Numbered from the stretch's first letter, positions 1 through 6,914 are shown. The stretch is 9,261 nucleotides of DNA from Gammaproteobacteria bacterium (GCA_028871235.1 JAGWNO010000080.1:1-9261); one strand, 5' to 3'. Notes: a model not told the origin generated them from the letters alone. Translations and numbers: made by a program.

Positions 1-2
1 TG

Positions 3-227
3 CCTGATGCACCGACGGCTGCCCTAGCGGCCGGCTCCCGAAGCCCCGCAGCTGCAGCCATAGCGGCTGCCGTGGGAATGCCGGACACCCTCGCACGATT
101 GCGGGTGTTGCGTCAGGGACTGGTGATGCCTGCCGATCCGGTGCAGGGTAGGCAACTGGAAACGACGCGCCAAGTGCGCGCCCTGCATAAGAATCACGTG
201 GCCCCAGCGGCGGAGCAGCCGGACTAG
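3..227 (+). CDS. Possible 3' end of an unidentified gene (partial)
   Basis: A plus-strand frame is open from the window edge to a TAG at 225-227, giving about 74 C-terminal residues. The first part is alanine-rich and the remainder is a charged, helix-like tail ending in AAEQPD. I do not recognise the family. In favour of a real gene: it converges on obgE, and the two stop codons share the palindrome CTAG (224-227), a common way for compact convergent genes to end. Against it: third-position GC is about two thirds, lower than in the clear genes nearby, and no domain motif is visible. The competing minus-strand frame reads as low-complexity shadow. proB, which follows obgE in many gammaproteobacteria, is not seen here. 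The start lies outside the window. Confidence 0.3.
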   Translation, partial: PDAPTAALAAGSRSPAAAAIAAAVGMPDTLARLRVLRQGLVMPADPVQGRQLETTRQVRALHKNHVAPAAEQPD

Positions 228-1264
228 GAGGCTTCCGCGGTGTCCGCGGGCGGCTGCAACTGCTCCAGACGCGCCATGATCTTCCGGCACAGTTCCCCGG
301 TGCCCTCGCCGGACAGGCCGGAGATCGGGAACACCGGTCCTTCCCAGTGCAGTGCTTGCACGATCATGGCGCAGCGGGACTGACGTTGGTCCGGCGGCAG
401 CAGATCGGTCTTGTTGAGCACCAGCCAGCGCTCCCGCGCCGCCAGCTCCGGGCTGAATTTCTCCAATTCTTTCGCGATCGCTTGCGCATCCCTGACCGGA
501 TCGCCGCCGCCATCGCAGGGCGCCACATCCACCAGATGCAGCAGCAGACGGGTGCGCTGCAGATGCTTGAGAAAACGGATGCCGAGGCCCTGGCCCTCGG
601 AGGCGCCCTCGATGAGTCCGGGAATGTCCGCCATCACGAAGCTGCGATGCTGCCCCACCGAGACCACGCCCAGGTGCGGATGCAGGGTGGTGAAGGGATA
701 TTCCGCCACCTTGGGGCGCGCCGCCGAGACCGCGCGGATGAGCGTGGACTTGCCGGCGTTGGGCATGCCTAAAAGACCCACGTCGGCGAGCACTTTGAGT
801 TCCAGTTTCAAGCTGCGGCGTTCGCCGGGTGTGCCGGGTGTGGATTGACGCGGCGCGCGGTTCACGCTGCTCTTGAAGCGGGTGTTGCCGAGGCCGTGGA
901 AACCGCCGCGCGCCACCAGCAGGCGTTCGCCCGCCTGCACCAGGTCGCCCAGCTGCTCGCCGGTGTCCGCATCATATATAAGCGTGCCCACCGGTACCGG
1001 CACTGTGAGGTCCGCGCCGCTCCGGCCGGTCATGTCGCGGCTCATGCCTTTGCCGCCGCGCTCGGCCTCGAAGCTGCGGGTGTTGCGGAAATCCGCCAGG
1101 GTATTGAGACCGGTGCGCGCTTGCAGATGGATGCTGCCGCCGTCGCCGCCGTCGCCGCCGTCGGGGCCGCCGAAGGGGATGAATTTCTCGCGGCGGAAGC
1201 TGACGCAGCCGTTGCCGCCGTCGCCGGCGATGACCTTGATGATGGCTTCATCGACGAATTTCAT
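224..1264 (-). CDS. obgE: GTPase ObgE/CgtA, ribosome assembly factor
   Basis: Obg-family GTPase of 346 residues that binds the large ribosomal subunit and links its maturation to GTP and ppGpp levels (family knowledge). The N-terminal Obg fold (about residues 1-158) starts MKFVDEA and contains the glycine-rich GGPDGGDGGDGG segment at 32-43. The G domain follows, with G1 GMPNAGKS at 166-173, the switch region around YPFTTLHPHLG at 189-199, G3 DIPG at 213-216, G4 NKTD at 284-287 and G5 SGLSGEG at 315-321. The C-terminal tail is short and lacks the long acidic extension of E. coli ObgE. The ATG at 1262-1264 begins exactly at the conserved N-terminus, although no strong Shine-Dalgarno sequence precedes it. 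It lies downstream of rplU-rpmA, as usual, but a terminator intervenes, so it probably has its own promoter or depends on read-through. Confidence 0.97.
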   Translation of the reverse strand: MKFVDEAIIKVIAGDGGNGCVSFRREKFIPFGGPDGGDGGDGGSIHLQARTGLNTLADFRNTRSFEAERGGKGMSRDMTGRSGADLTVPVPVGTLIYDADTGEQLGDLVQAGERLLVARGGFHGLGNTRFKSSVNRAPRQSTPGTPGERRSLKLELKVLADVGLLGMPNAGKSTLIRAVSAARPKVAEYPFTTLHPHLGVVSVGQHRSFVMADIPGLIEGASEGQGLGIRFLKHLQRTRLLLHLVDVAPCDGGGDPVRDAQAIAKELEKFSPELAARERWLVLNKTDLLPPDQRQSRCAMIVQALHWEGPVFPISGLSGEGTGELCRKIMARLEQLQPPADTAEAS

Positions 1265-1280
1265 GGCTGCGTCATAAGAA

Positions 1281-1381
1281 GTGAGGGGTGAGGGGTGAGG
1301 AGTGAGGGGTGAGAAGTAAAGAACCGGACAAAAAATATCATCTCACCGGCTTGCTCTGCTTACACCTCACGCCTCACTCCT
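1281..1381. repeat. Heptanucleotide repeat array with inverted partner
   Basis: Five consecutive 7-bp units of the form GTGAGRR lie at 1281-1315 (GTGAGGG, GTGAGGG, GTGAGGA, GTGAGGG, GTGAGAA). A shorter array of the complementary type lies at 1365-1381. Positions 1298-1313 and 1366-1381 are inverted repeats matching at 15 of 16 bases, separated by about 52 nt that include an A-rich stretch (1330-1335). The element fills the gap between the rpmA terminator and the obgE start codon, and its left array ends only 16 nt from the obgE ATG. It could fold into a long hairpin in the obgE leader or be a small non-coding mobile or expanding repeat. No open frame is contained in it. Confidence 0.75.
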
Positions 1382-1393
1382 TCTGCCGTCACA

Positions 1394-1422
1394 GACAAAA
1401 AGCCCCGGACGTGCCGGGGCTT
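1394..1422 (-). terminator. Rho-independent terminator of rplU-rpmA
   Basis: A perfect 9-bp stem (1400-1408 with 1414-1422, arm AAGCCCCGG) encloses a 5-nt loop. Read on the minus strand it is followed by a T-rich run (TTTTT then GTCTG). It sits 22 nt beyond the rpmA stop codon. On the plus strand the following bases are not a clean T-run, so it works best for the minus strand. It should separate the ribosomal-protein transcript from obgE. Confidence 0.85.
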
Positions 1423-1444
1423 GGTTATTGCGGCGGCGAGCGGC

Positions 1445-1702
1445 TTACTCCGCCACCACGCTCACGTAGCGGCGCTGGGGACGGCCCTTGACGGCAAACC
1501 TGACCTTGCCGGGGGCCTTGGCGAACAGCGTGTGGTCCCGGCCCATGCCCACGTTCACGCCGGCATGGTACTGGGTACCGCGCTGGCGGATGATGATGTT
1601 GCCTGCCGCCACCTGCTCGCCGCCATAGAGCTTGACGCCCAGGCGCTTCGATTCGGAGTCGCGGCCGTTGCGGGTGCTGCCGCCTGCCTTTTTATGTGCC
1701 AT
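1445..1702 (-). CDS. rpmA: 50S ribosomal protein L27
   Basis: 85-residue L27, a large-subunit protein whose N-terminus reaches the peptidyl-transferase centre. The sequence starts directly with the conserved MAHKKAGGSTRNGRDS motif, so there is no cleavable N-terminal extension of the Firmicutes type. GVKLYGGE and GNIIIRQRGTQYHAG (about residues 22-47) are typical. The start is supported by a GAGG Shine-Dalgarno (plus-strand CCTC at 1712-1715) about 9 nt upstream. It begins 20 nt after the rplU stop, so the two are co-transcribed, and it ends just before a rho-independent terminator. Length and sequence are normal for the family. Confidence 0.98.
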   Translation of the reverse strand: MAHKKAGGSTRNGRDSESKRLGVKLYGGEQVAAGNIIIRQRGTQYHAGVNVGMGRDHTLFAKAPGKVRFAVKGRPQRRYVSVVAE

Positions 1703-1722
1703 GTTCGCTTACCTCAAAACGC

Positions 1723-2040
1723 TCAGCCAGCGTGGATGCCGGTGATCTGGACCTGGGTGTAGGCCTGCTTGTGGCCCGCGCGGCGGCGGTAATTCTTGCG
1801 CCGGCGCAGCTTGAAGATGAAGATCTTGTCGTGGCGGCCCTGGTCCTTGACGGTGCCGGTGACCTTGCCGCCCGGCACATAGGGCGCGCCCATCACCGGG
1901 GCGGCGCCGTCCTTGCCCACCAGCAGCACGCGGTCGAATTCCACGGCCACGCCCGCCTGCGCCTCGAGTTTCTCGACGCGGATGACATCGCCTTCGCTCA
2001 CCCGGTACTGCTTGCCACCGGACTCAATAACCGCGTACAT
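1723..2040 (-). CDS. rplU: 50S ribosomal protein L21
   Basis: 105-residue L21, a 23S rRNA-binding protein of the large subunit. The N-terminus MYAVIESGGKQYRVSEGD and the basic C-terminal segment KLRRRKNYRRRAGHKQ (about 77-92) followed by QITGI are diagnostic. The frame stays open upstream to 2256, but the start is placed at the ATG at 2038-2040. Homology begins there, and a GGAG Shine-Dalgarno (plus-strand CTCC at 2049-2052) lies about 8 nt before it. It is the first gene of the rplU-rpmA operon, divergent from ispB, with a candidate promoter at 2085-2114. Confidence 0.98.
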   Translation of the reverse strand: MYAVIESGGKQYRVSEGDVIRVEKLEAQAGVAVEFDRVLLVGKDGAAPVMGAPYVPGGKVTGTVKDQGRHDKIFIFKLRRRKNYRRRAGHKQAYTQVQITGIHAG

Positions 2041-2084
2041 GGGAAAATCTCCGGAAACCCTGGGAAACCCGCCAAAGGGCGCGG

Positions 2085-2114
2085 ATTTTACGGCCTTGGG
2101 GGGGCCCGGGTCAA
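2085..2114 (-). promoter_or_regulatory. Candidate sigma70 promoter of rplU-rpmA
   Basis: Read on the minus strand, TTGACC (2109-2114) and TAAAAT (2085-2090) are separated by 18 nt, each matching 5 of 6 consensus bases. This predicts a leader of roughly 40 nt. The spacer contains a run of seven C on this strand (2098-2104). A 6-bp inverted repeat (CCGGGT at 2106-2111, ACCCGG at 2115-2120) surrounds the -35 box. It is a sequence match only. Confidence 0.6.
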
Positions 2115-2282
2115 ACCCGGCAGCGGCGGGTCGCACTAAAAACCAGTCTGCCGGACGCCACCGGACCACCGGGAAACAGGCAGGCAGGCACCGTTTGGCT
2201 GAGCCGGGCACGGATCGCGCCGCAAATCCGCCGGAAAAGCCCGGGGGCTGCCCCACCTGTCATGCTCGGTTGCGGCTTGCGC

Positions 2283-2312
2283 TTGACACCCCTTCGCAGC
2301 GACCCCTAGCAT
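2283..2312 (+). promoter_or_regulatory. Candidate sigma70 promoter of ispB
   Basis: A perfect TTGACA (2283-2288) is followed after 18 nt by TAGCAT (2307-2312), which matches 4 of 6 bases of the -10 consensus. This predicts transcription starting near 2320, about 35 nt before the ispB ATG. The position and orientation suit ispB. Confidence 0.6.
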
Positions 2313-2353
2313 CGGCTCTCTCCGCGCCATCCCGGCAGCGTACCGGCAAACCG

Positions 2354-3361
2354 ATGGTATCAGCAGTCTCCACCGCCCCCCGGCCCGCGGCTCCGGACCT
2401 GGGCGCCCTCCGTGCCCTGATCGCCGAGGACTTGCGTGCCACGGACCGCCGCATCCGCGAGGAACTGCGCTCCGACGTGGCCGTCATCAACCAGCTGTCC
2501 GACTACATCATCGGCGGCGGCGGCAAGCGCCTGCGGCCCATGCTGGTGTTGCTGGCGGCCCGCGCCTGCGGGGTCGGCGGCGAGCGCCACGTGGACCTGG
2601 CCGCCATCATCGAATTCATCCATACCGCCACGCTGCTGCATGACGACGTGGTGGACGGCTCGGCGCTGCGCCGCGGGCGCGATACCGCCAATGCCATCTG
2701 GGGCAACGAGGCCAGCGTGCTGGTGGGTGACTTCCTGTATTCGCGCGCCTTCCAGATGATGGTGCGCGCGGACAACATGCGCGTCATGCGCATCATGGCG
2801 GATGCCACCAACCTCATCGCCGAAGGCGAGGTGCTGCAGCTCATGAACTGCAATGACCCCGACACCACCGAGGCACGCTATCTAGAGGTCATCCGCCGCA
2901 AGACCGCGACGCTGTTCGAGGCGGGCGCGCGTCTCGGTGCGGTGATCTCGGAACGGCCGGCGGCGGAGGAAGCCGCGCTGGCGCGTTATGGCCTGCATCT
3001 CGGTCTGGCTTTCCAGATGGTGGACGACATGCTGGACTACAGCGCCTCCACCGCGGAACTCGGCAAGAACATCGGCGACGATCTGGCCGAGGGCAAGCCC
3101 ACCCTGCCGCTGATCCAGACCCTGCAGCGGGCGGCGCCGGCCGAACAGGCGCTCATCCGCACCGCCATCGAGAACGGCGGCCGCGAACATGTCGAGGCGA
3201 TCATGGCGATCGTCAGGAACCGGGGGGCGCTGGACTACACCTACACGGCCGCGCGGCGGGAGAAGGAGCGCGCGGTGGCGGCGCTGTCAGCATTGCCGGC
3301 CTCCGCTTTCCGCAACGCGCTCGAGGAACTCGCCGGGTTTTCCCTGGAGCGCCGCGCCTAG
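2354..3361 (+). CDS. ispB: Polyprenyl diphosphate synthase (octaprenyl type)
   Basis: 335-residue trans-prenyltransferase that extends farnesyl diphosphate with isopentenyl diphosphate to make the ubiquinone side chain. It is cytosolic or membrane-peripheral. It shows GGGGKRLRP (54-62) for isopentenyl-PP binding, the first aspartate-rich motif DDVVD (97-101) and the second, DDMLD (224-228). The segment HTATLLHDDVVD is identical to E. coli IspB as I recall it. A small residue (A92) five positions before the first motif is typical of long-chain synthases. The C8 length is inferred, and C9 is possible. The start MVSAVST is chosen because it gives the family-typical length. An in-frame extension back to 1913 has no homology and would overlap rplU. 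No clear Shine-Dalgarno precedes the ATG. Its stop lies 3 nt from the stop of the convergent EAL gene. Confidence 0.95.
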   Translation: MVSAVSTAPRPAAPDLGALRALIAEDLRATDRRIREELRSDVAVINQLSDYIIGGGGKRLRPMLVLLAARACGVGGERHVDLAAIIEFIHTATLLHDDVVDGSALRRGRDTANAIWGNEASVLVGDFLYSRAFQMMVRADNMRVMRIMADATNLIAEGEVLQLMNCNDPDTTEARYLEVIRRKTATLFEAGARLGAVISERPAAEEAALARYGLHLGLAFQMVDDMLDYSASTAELGKNIGDDLAEGKPTLPLIQTLQRAAPAEQALIRTAIENGGREHVEAIMAIVRNRGALDYTYTAARREKERAVAALSALPASAFRNALEELAGFSLERRA

Positions 3362-3364
3362 GCG

Positions 3365-6300
3365 TCAGCGGCGCCGGGACGGCTGGATCACCCCGGCACG
3401 CAGCAGCGCCGTACAGGCATCGGCGGACACCGGGCGGCTGAAGAAGAAACCCTGCACTACCTCACAACCGGCGGCGCGTAAATACTCCACCTGCCGGGCC
3501 TCCTCCACCCCCTCCGCCACCACCTTGATGTCCAGCGCGCGGCTCATGGCCACCACCGCGCTCACGATGGCGACATGACGCGCATCGATGGACATGCCCA
3601 CCACGAAACTGCGGTCTATCTTGACGGTGCCGATGGGCAGGCGGCTGAGATAGCTCAGGGAAGAATAGCCGGTGCCGAAATCATCCAGCGAGAAACTGAT
3701 GCCCATGTCGGTGAGCGCCCGCATGCGCCGCAGTACCGCGGGGTTATGGGTCATGAGGGCGGTTTCGGTCAGCTCCAGCTGCAAGCGGCGCGGATCATAT
3801 CCGGTCTGCCGCAGCACGCCGCTGACCATGTCCACCAGGTTGTCCTGCAGGAATTGCCGCGCCGAGATGTTCACTGTCATGAGCGTCGGCTCGATGCCAA
3901 GCTGGCTCCAGGCGACGCCCTGACGGCAGGCGCTCTCCAGCGTCCAGCCGCCCAAAGCGATGATGTCACCGCTCTGCTCGGCAACCGGGATGAACTTGCC
4001 GGGCGGGATGAGCTCGCCGTCCTCGGTGCGCCAACGCAGCAAGGCTTCCAGACCCAGGATCCTGCCGGAACCCAGTTCCACCTGCGGCTGGTACTCAAGG
4101 TGGAATTCACCCTGCAGCACGGCGCTGCGCAGCCTGCCCCGCAGCATCAGGAACTCCTCCATCACGGTCTTCATCTCCGCACTGTAGAAGCGCAGACCGC
4201 CGGGTTCATCGCGTTTGATCTCAAGCAGCGCGCTGTCGGCATTACGCAGCAGCTCTTCCACTTCATTGCCGTCGCCCGGTGCCACGGCCACCGCCGTGCT
4301 CAGACGCACATCCAGACGGCTGCCGGCCAGCTGCAGCGGCGCTTCCAGGGCGTGTTTGATCTCCTCCACCCTTGCCCGCAGCATTTCGCGGTCGAAGTCG
4401 CCGGCCATGATCGCGGCGAACTCATCGGCGCCGAGACGCGCCACCACGTCACGGCCGCCGAATGCGGAAGCCAGCCTGCTGCCGAACTCCCGCAACACGC
4501 TGTCGCCGATATCATGACCCAGGGCGTCGTTGACCAGCTTGAAGCCGTCGATATTGAACAGCACCACCGCCACGCACGCGTCCCCGCTGCGATTGGCAAG
4601 CCGCTCACGCAGGGATTCATTCAGCAACGCGCGATTGCCGAGACCGGTGAGCGGGTCATAGAACGCGAGATAGCGCAGCCGCTTCTCGCTCTGCACCCGC
4701 TCGGTGATGTCCGTGGTCACGGAGATCACGCCATTGACCCGGCCCGCCTCATTACGGCTCACCACCGAATCCACCTGCACATCGATGATGCGGCCGTCGG
4801 CAGTCATCTGGCGGGTGGCGAGCGTATGCGTGAAGATCTCCGCGTTGATCATCTTGCTGAAAATATTCCGTGACTCGGCCTGTTGCAGCGGGTCGGCGAT
4901 GAAATCGAAGACCGACTTGCCGATGAGCTCGCCGCGCTGATAACCCAGCATCTTGTGGGAGGCCTGGTTGGCGTAGCTGATAGTGCCGTCCAGCGCGATT
5001 TCCTTGATGCCGTGCGGGTTGGCCTCCATCAGCCGCCGATAACGCCGCTCGCTGCGCCGCAATGCCGCGTCCTGCTGTTTCTGTGCGCTGATGTCCTGGA
5101 AGATGCCGAATACCGCCTCGTTCGACTCCCGAGTGGGCGGGCTGTACTGGCCGATGATGCGCACATGGCGGATCTCGCCGTCAGGCCGCAGCACCCGGGC
5201 CTCAAATTCCGTGCCTTGATGGTTGACTGCCACGCCGCTGATCGCGTTGCTCACCCGCTCGCGGTCGTCGGGGTGAAAGGTGTTGAGCGTGCCGCGAAAA
5301 TCCCCGGGCGCTTCATCCGGCGTCATGCCGCGTATCAGGTATACCTCCTCGGAGCGCCACATCCTGTCCAGCGGGATGTCCCAGCGCCAATGGCCAAGAT
5401 GCGCCAGATGTTCCGCTTCGCCCAGCATGCGGGTGCGCTCTTCCAGCATGTCGCTGATCTGCACGCGATCGGTGATGTCTGTAAGCACGCCGACGTAGAA
5501 CCGCAGGATGCCGCGTTCATCGAATACCGGGCTGATGGCAAGCGAATTCCAGAACTTCTCGCCGTTCTTGCGGTGATTGACCACATCAATCTGAGTGGAC
5601 TCGCGTGTATTGAACGCGTCGCGGATCTTCTCCCGGACATCGTCGCTGGTGGCGGCCATCTGCGCGAACAGACGCCAGTCCCTGCCGCAGACATCCGCGG
5701 AGCTGTAGCCGGTGATGCGTTCAAACGCGGGGTTGACGTAGATGATGGGATATCCCCCCCCGCCCGATTGCACATCGACGACCACCACGCCGGCCGAGGA
5801 CTGCCGGGTGGCGGCCGCCAGCATGATATGTTCGGAAAGCAGCCGCTCCAGTTCCAGCTCGCGCTGCTTGATGGCGGTGATGTCGGTGTAAATGTTGATA
5901 TAACCGCCATCATGACTGCGCCGCTCCTTGATCAGCACCCAGCGGCCGTCATTCAATTGTTGTACGATGCTGCCGGCTGCACGGCGATGTGTGGCAAGCC
6001 GTTTCTCCAGCCATTCCTCCGGTTTTTCCCCATCCAGTTCTACCCGCTGGTTGTGCAGCGACACCTTGAGGATATCCGTGAATGTGGTACCCGGCAGCAG
6101 CACGCCGGTAAGCTCGGGATACATGCGCCGCAGCTGGTCGTTGCACAGGATCATCCGGTCCTCCGCATCGAACAGGATGAGACCGTCTTCCATGGACTGC
6201 AGGGCATCGGTGAGCATGTGCTCGGCGCGCAGGCGCGCCCGGGCTTCAGCGGAGCTGGCGAGCGCGGTCTGCACCGCCTTGCGCAGCCGCGGCATGTGCC

Positions 6301-6667
6301 GCGGTGACTTGACCACATAGCCGGACAAGCCGTGGCCCATGGCCTCGACCGCCGCCTGCTCGGTGCCGGCGAACATGATAACCGGCGTATCCGGCCAGCG
6401 GGACTTCACCCGCTTGAGCACGTCCAGGCCGGAGATCGAACGCAGCTGGAAATCGGTGATGACCAGATCGCAGGGTTTGCCCTCGATGGCTGCATCCAGG
6501 GAAGCCTGATCGGGAGCGTGGATGATCTGCAGTTCCGGCATGTCTTTATGCAGCTCGCGCGTGACCAGGGCGCGAGCTTCGGCATTGGCATCCACCAGCA
6601 GGATCTGCCGGTGGGACTTGATGGGCGCGGCCGGCATTTTGGGTACGCGGGTCCTGCGTTGCTTCAT
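3365..6667 (-). CDS. REC-4xPAS-GGDEF-EAL c-di-GMP phosphodiesterase, probable
   Basis: 1100-residue cytosolic signalling protein with no membrane segment. Order: receiver (about 20-135; D26, phosphoacceptor D72, K120), PAS1 (about 150-268), LOV-like PAS2 (about 280-402), PAS3 (about 415-530), PAS4 (about 540-657), GGDEF (about 665-830) and EAL (about 845-1095). The EAL domain keeps all expected catalytic residues: E874 in the EAL motif, N933, E965, D995/D996 in DDFGTGYSSL, K1016, E1052 and Q1072. The GGDEF domain is degenerate: its signature is GADEF (746-750), N705 replaces the usual metal-binding Asp of DxD, and no RxxD inhibitory site is present. I therefore infer c-di-GMP hydrolysis to pGpG, with the GGDEF domain as a possible regulatory GTP-binding module. 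The start is supported by AGGA 5 nt upstream (plus-strand TCCT at 6673-6676). A G8 tract lies at residues 302-305. No histidine kinase partner is in the window. Confidence 0.93.
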   Translation of the reverse strand: MKQRRTRVPKMPAAPIKSHRQILLVDANAEARALVTRELHKDMPELQIIHAPDQASLDAAIEGKPCDLVITDFQLRSISGLDVLKRVKSRWPDTPVIMFAGTEQAAVEAMGHGLSGYVVKSPRHMPRLRKAVQTALASSAEARARLRAEHMLTDALQSMEDGLILFDAEDRMILCNDQLRRMYPELTGVLLPGTTFTDILKVSLHNQRVELDGEKPEEWLEKRLATHRRAAGSIVQQLNDGRWVLIKERRSHDGGYINIYTDITAIKQRELELERLLSEHIMLAAATRQSSAGVVVVDVQSGGGGYPIIYVNPAFERITGYSSADVCGRDWRLFAQMAATSDDVREKIRDAFNTRESTQIDVVNHRKNGEKFWNSLAISPVFDERGILRFYVGVLTDITDRVQISDMLEERTRMLGEAEHLAHLGHWRWDIPLDRMWRSEEVYLIRGMTPDEAPGDFRGTLNTFHPDDRERVSNAISGVAVNHQGTEFEARVLRPDGEIRHVRIIGQYSPPTRESNEAVFGIFQDISAQKQQDAALRRSERRYRRLMEANPHGIKEIALDGTISYANQASHKMLGYQRGELIGKSVFDFIADPLQQAESRNIFSKMINAEIFTHTLATRQMTADGRIIDVQVDSVVSRNEAGRVNGVISVTTDITERVQSEKRLRYLAFYDPLTGLGNRALLNESLRERLANRSGDACVAVVLFNIDGFKLVNDALGHDIGDSVLREFGSRLASAFGGRDVVARLGADEFAAIMAGDFDREMLRARVEEIKHALEAPLQLAGSRLDVRLSTAVAVAPGDGNEVEELLRNADSALLEIKRDEPGGLRFYSAEMKTVMEEFLMLRGRLRSAVLQGEFHLEYQPQVELGSGRILGLEALLRWRTEDGELIPPGKFIPVAEQSGDIIALGGWTLESACRQGVAWSQLGIEPTLMTVNISARQFLQDNLVDMVSGVLRQTGYDPRRLQLELTETALMTHNPAVLRRMRALTDMGISFSLDDFGTGYSSLSYLSRLPIGTVKIDRSFVVGMSIDARHVAIVSAVVAMSRALDIKVVAEGVEEARQVEYLRAAGCEVVQGFFFSRPVSADACTALLRAGVIQPSRRR

Positions 6668-6885
6668 GTGGTTCCTGGCAGCGGGGTGTGCGATGCTTCA
6701 GTTGATCCCGGGGGGCGTGCTCAGCTTCAACCCGCAAGCCCGCAGCGCGTGGGCCTGCCCCACCCCGGTGGGACCGGATATCAACGCCACATTCGCCGGA
6801 CTTGTGGAGCCCCGCCCTTGTCCTCGGCGGCACTCCAGCGCGCCGCTGCTCGCCGGACTGCTGTTCCCGGTGTGAGGCTTCGGCA
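6668..6885. other. Intergenic region between the EAL gene and tRNA-Pro
   Basis: This is upstream of the minus-strand EAL gene and of the plus-strand tRNA gene. No convincing gene is present. A minus-strand frame (6698-6898) encodes a Walker A-like string, GPTGVGQ, with Gln where the P-loop Lys should be, but it has no other ATPase motif and would start inside the tRNA promoter. A short inverted repeat CCCACC/GGTGGG lies near 6757-6771. No clear promoter for the EAL gene was found. Confidence 0.4.
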
Positions 6886-6914
6886 TTGAACCACCCACCC
6901 GCTTATCTTATAGT
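6886..6914 (+). promoter_or_regulatory. Promoter of tRNA-Pro
   Basis: TTGAAC (6886-6891), a 17-nt spacer and TATAGT (6909-6914) precede the tRNA gene, with predicted initiation near 6921, about 7 nt before the mature 5' end. The GC-rich bases after the -10 box (AAGCGGCC) resemble the discriminator of growth-rate- and ppGpp-controlled stable RNA promoters; that control is inferred. An inverted repeat (CCGCTTA 6899-6905, TAAGCGG 6914-6920) overlaps it. Confidence 0.7.

Larger units (their letters stand above)
2041..2353. other. Divergent rplU/ispB intergenic region
   Basis: About 313 nt with no credible gene. It holds the two outward-facing promoters described separately, two GGAAACCC direct copies (2053-2060 and 2063-2070) in the rplU leader, and a short CAGG-type direct repeat near 2180. 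The plus-strand frame open through here into ispB is an N-terminal over-extension that overlaps rplU antisense and shows no homology. The middle part (about 2121-2280) shows nothing I can assign. Confidence 0.6.

Noticed and set aside
1134..1175. Tandem CCGCCGTCG-type trinucleotide repeats
   Set aside because: They encode the glycine-rich GGDGGDGG loop of the Obg fold and are conserved protein sequence, not an independent repeat.
347..1291. Several plus-strand open frames opposite obgE
   Set aside because: They are antisense shadows of a certain gene in GC-rich DNA, with low-complexity Ala/Arg products.
3575..6307. Long plus-strand frames opposite the GGDEF-EAL gene
   Set aside because: The minus-strand frame has continuous domain homology over 1100 residues; the opposite frames are His/Gln/Ala-rich shadows.
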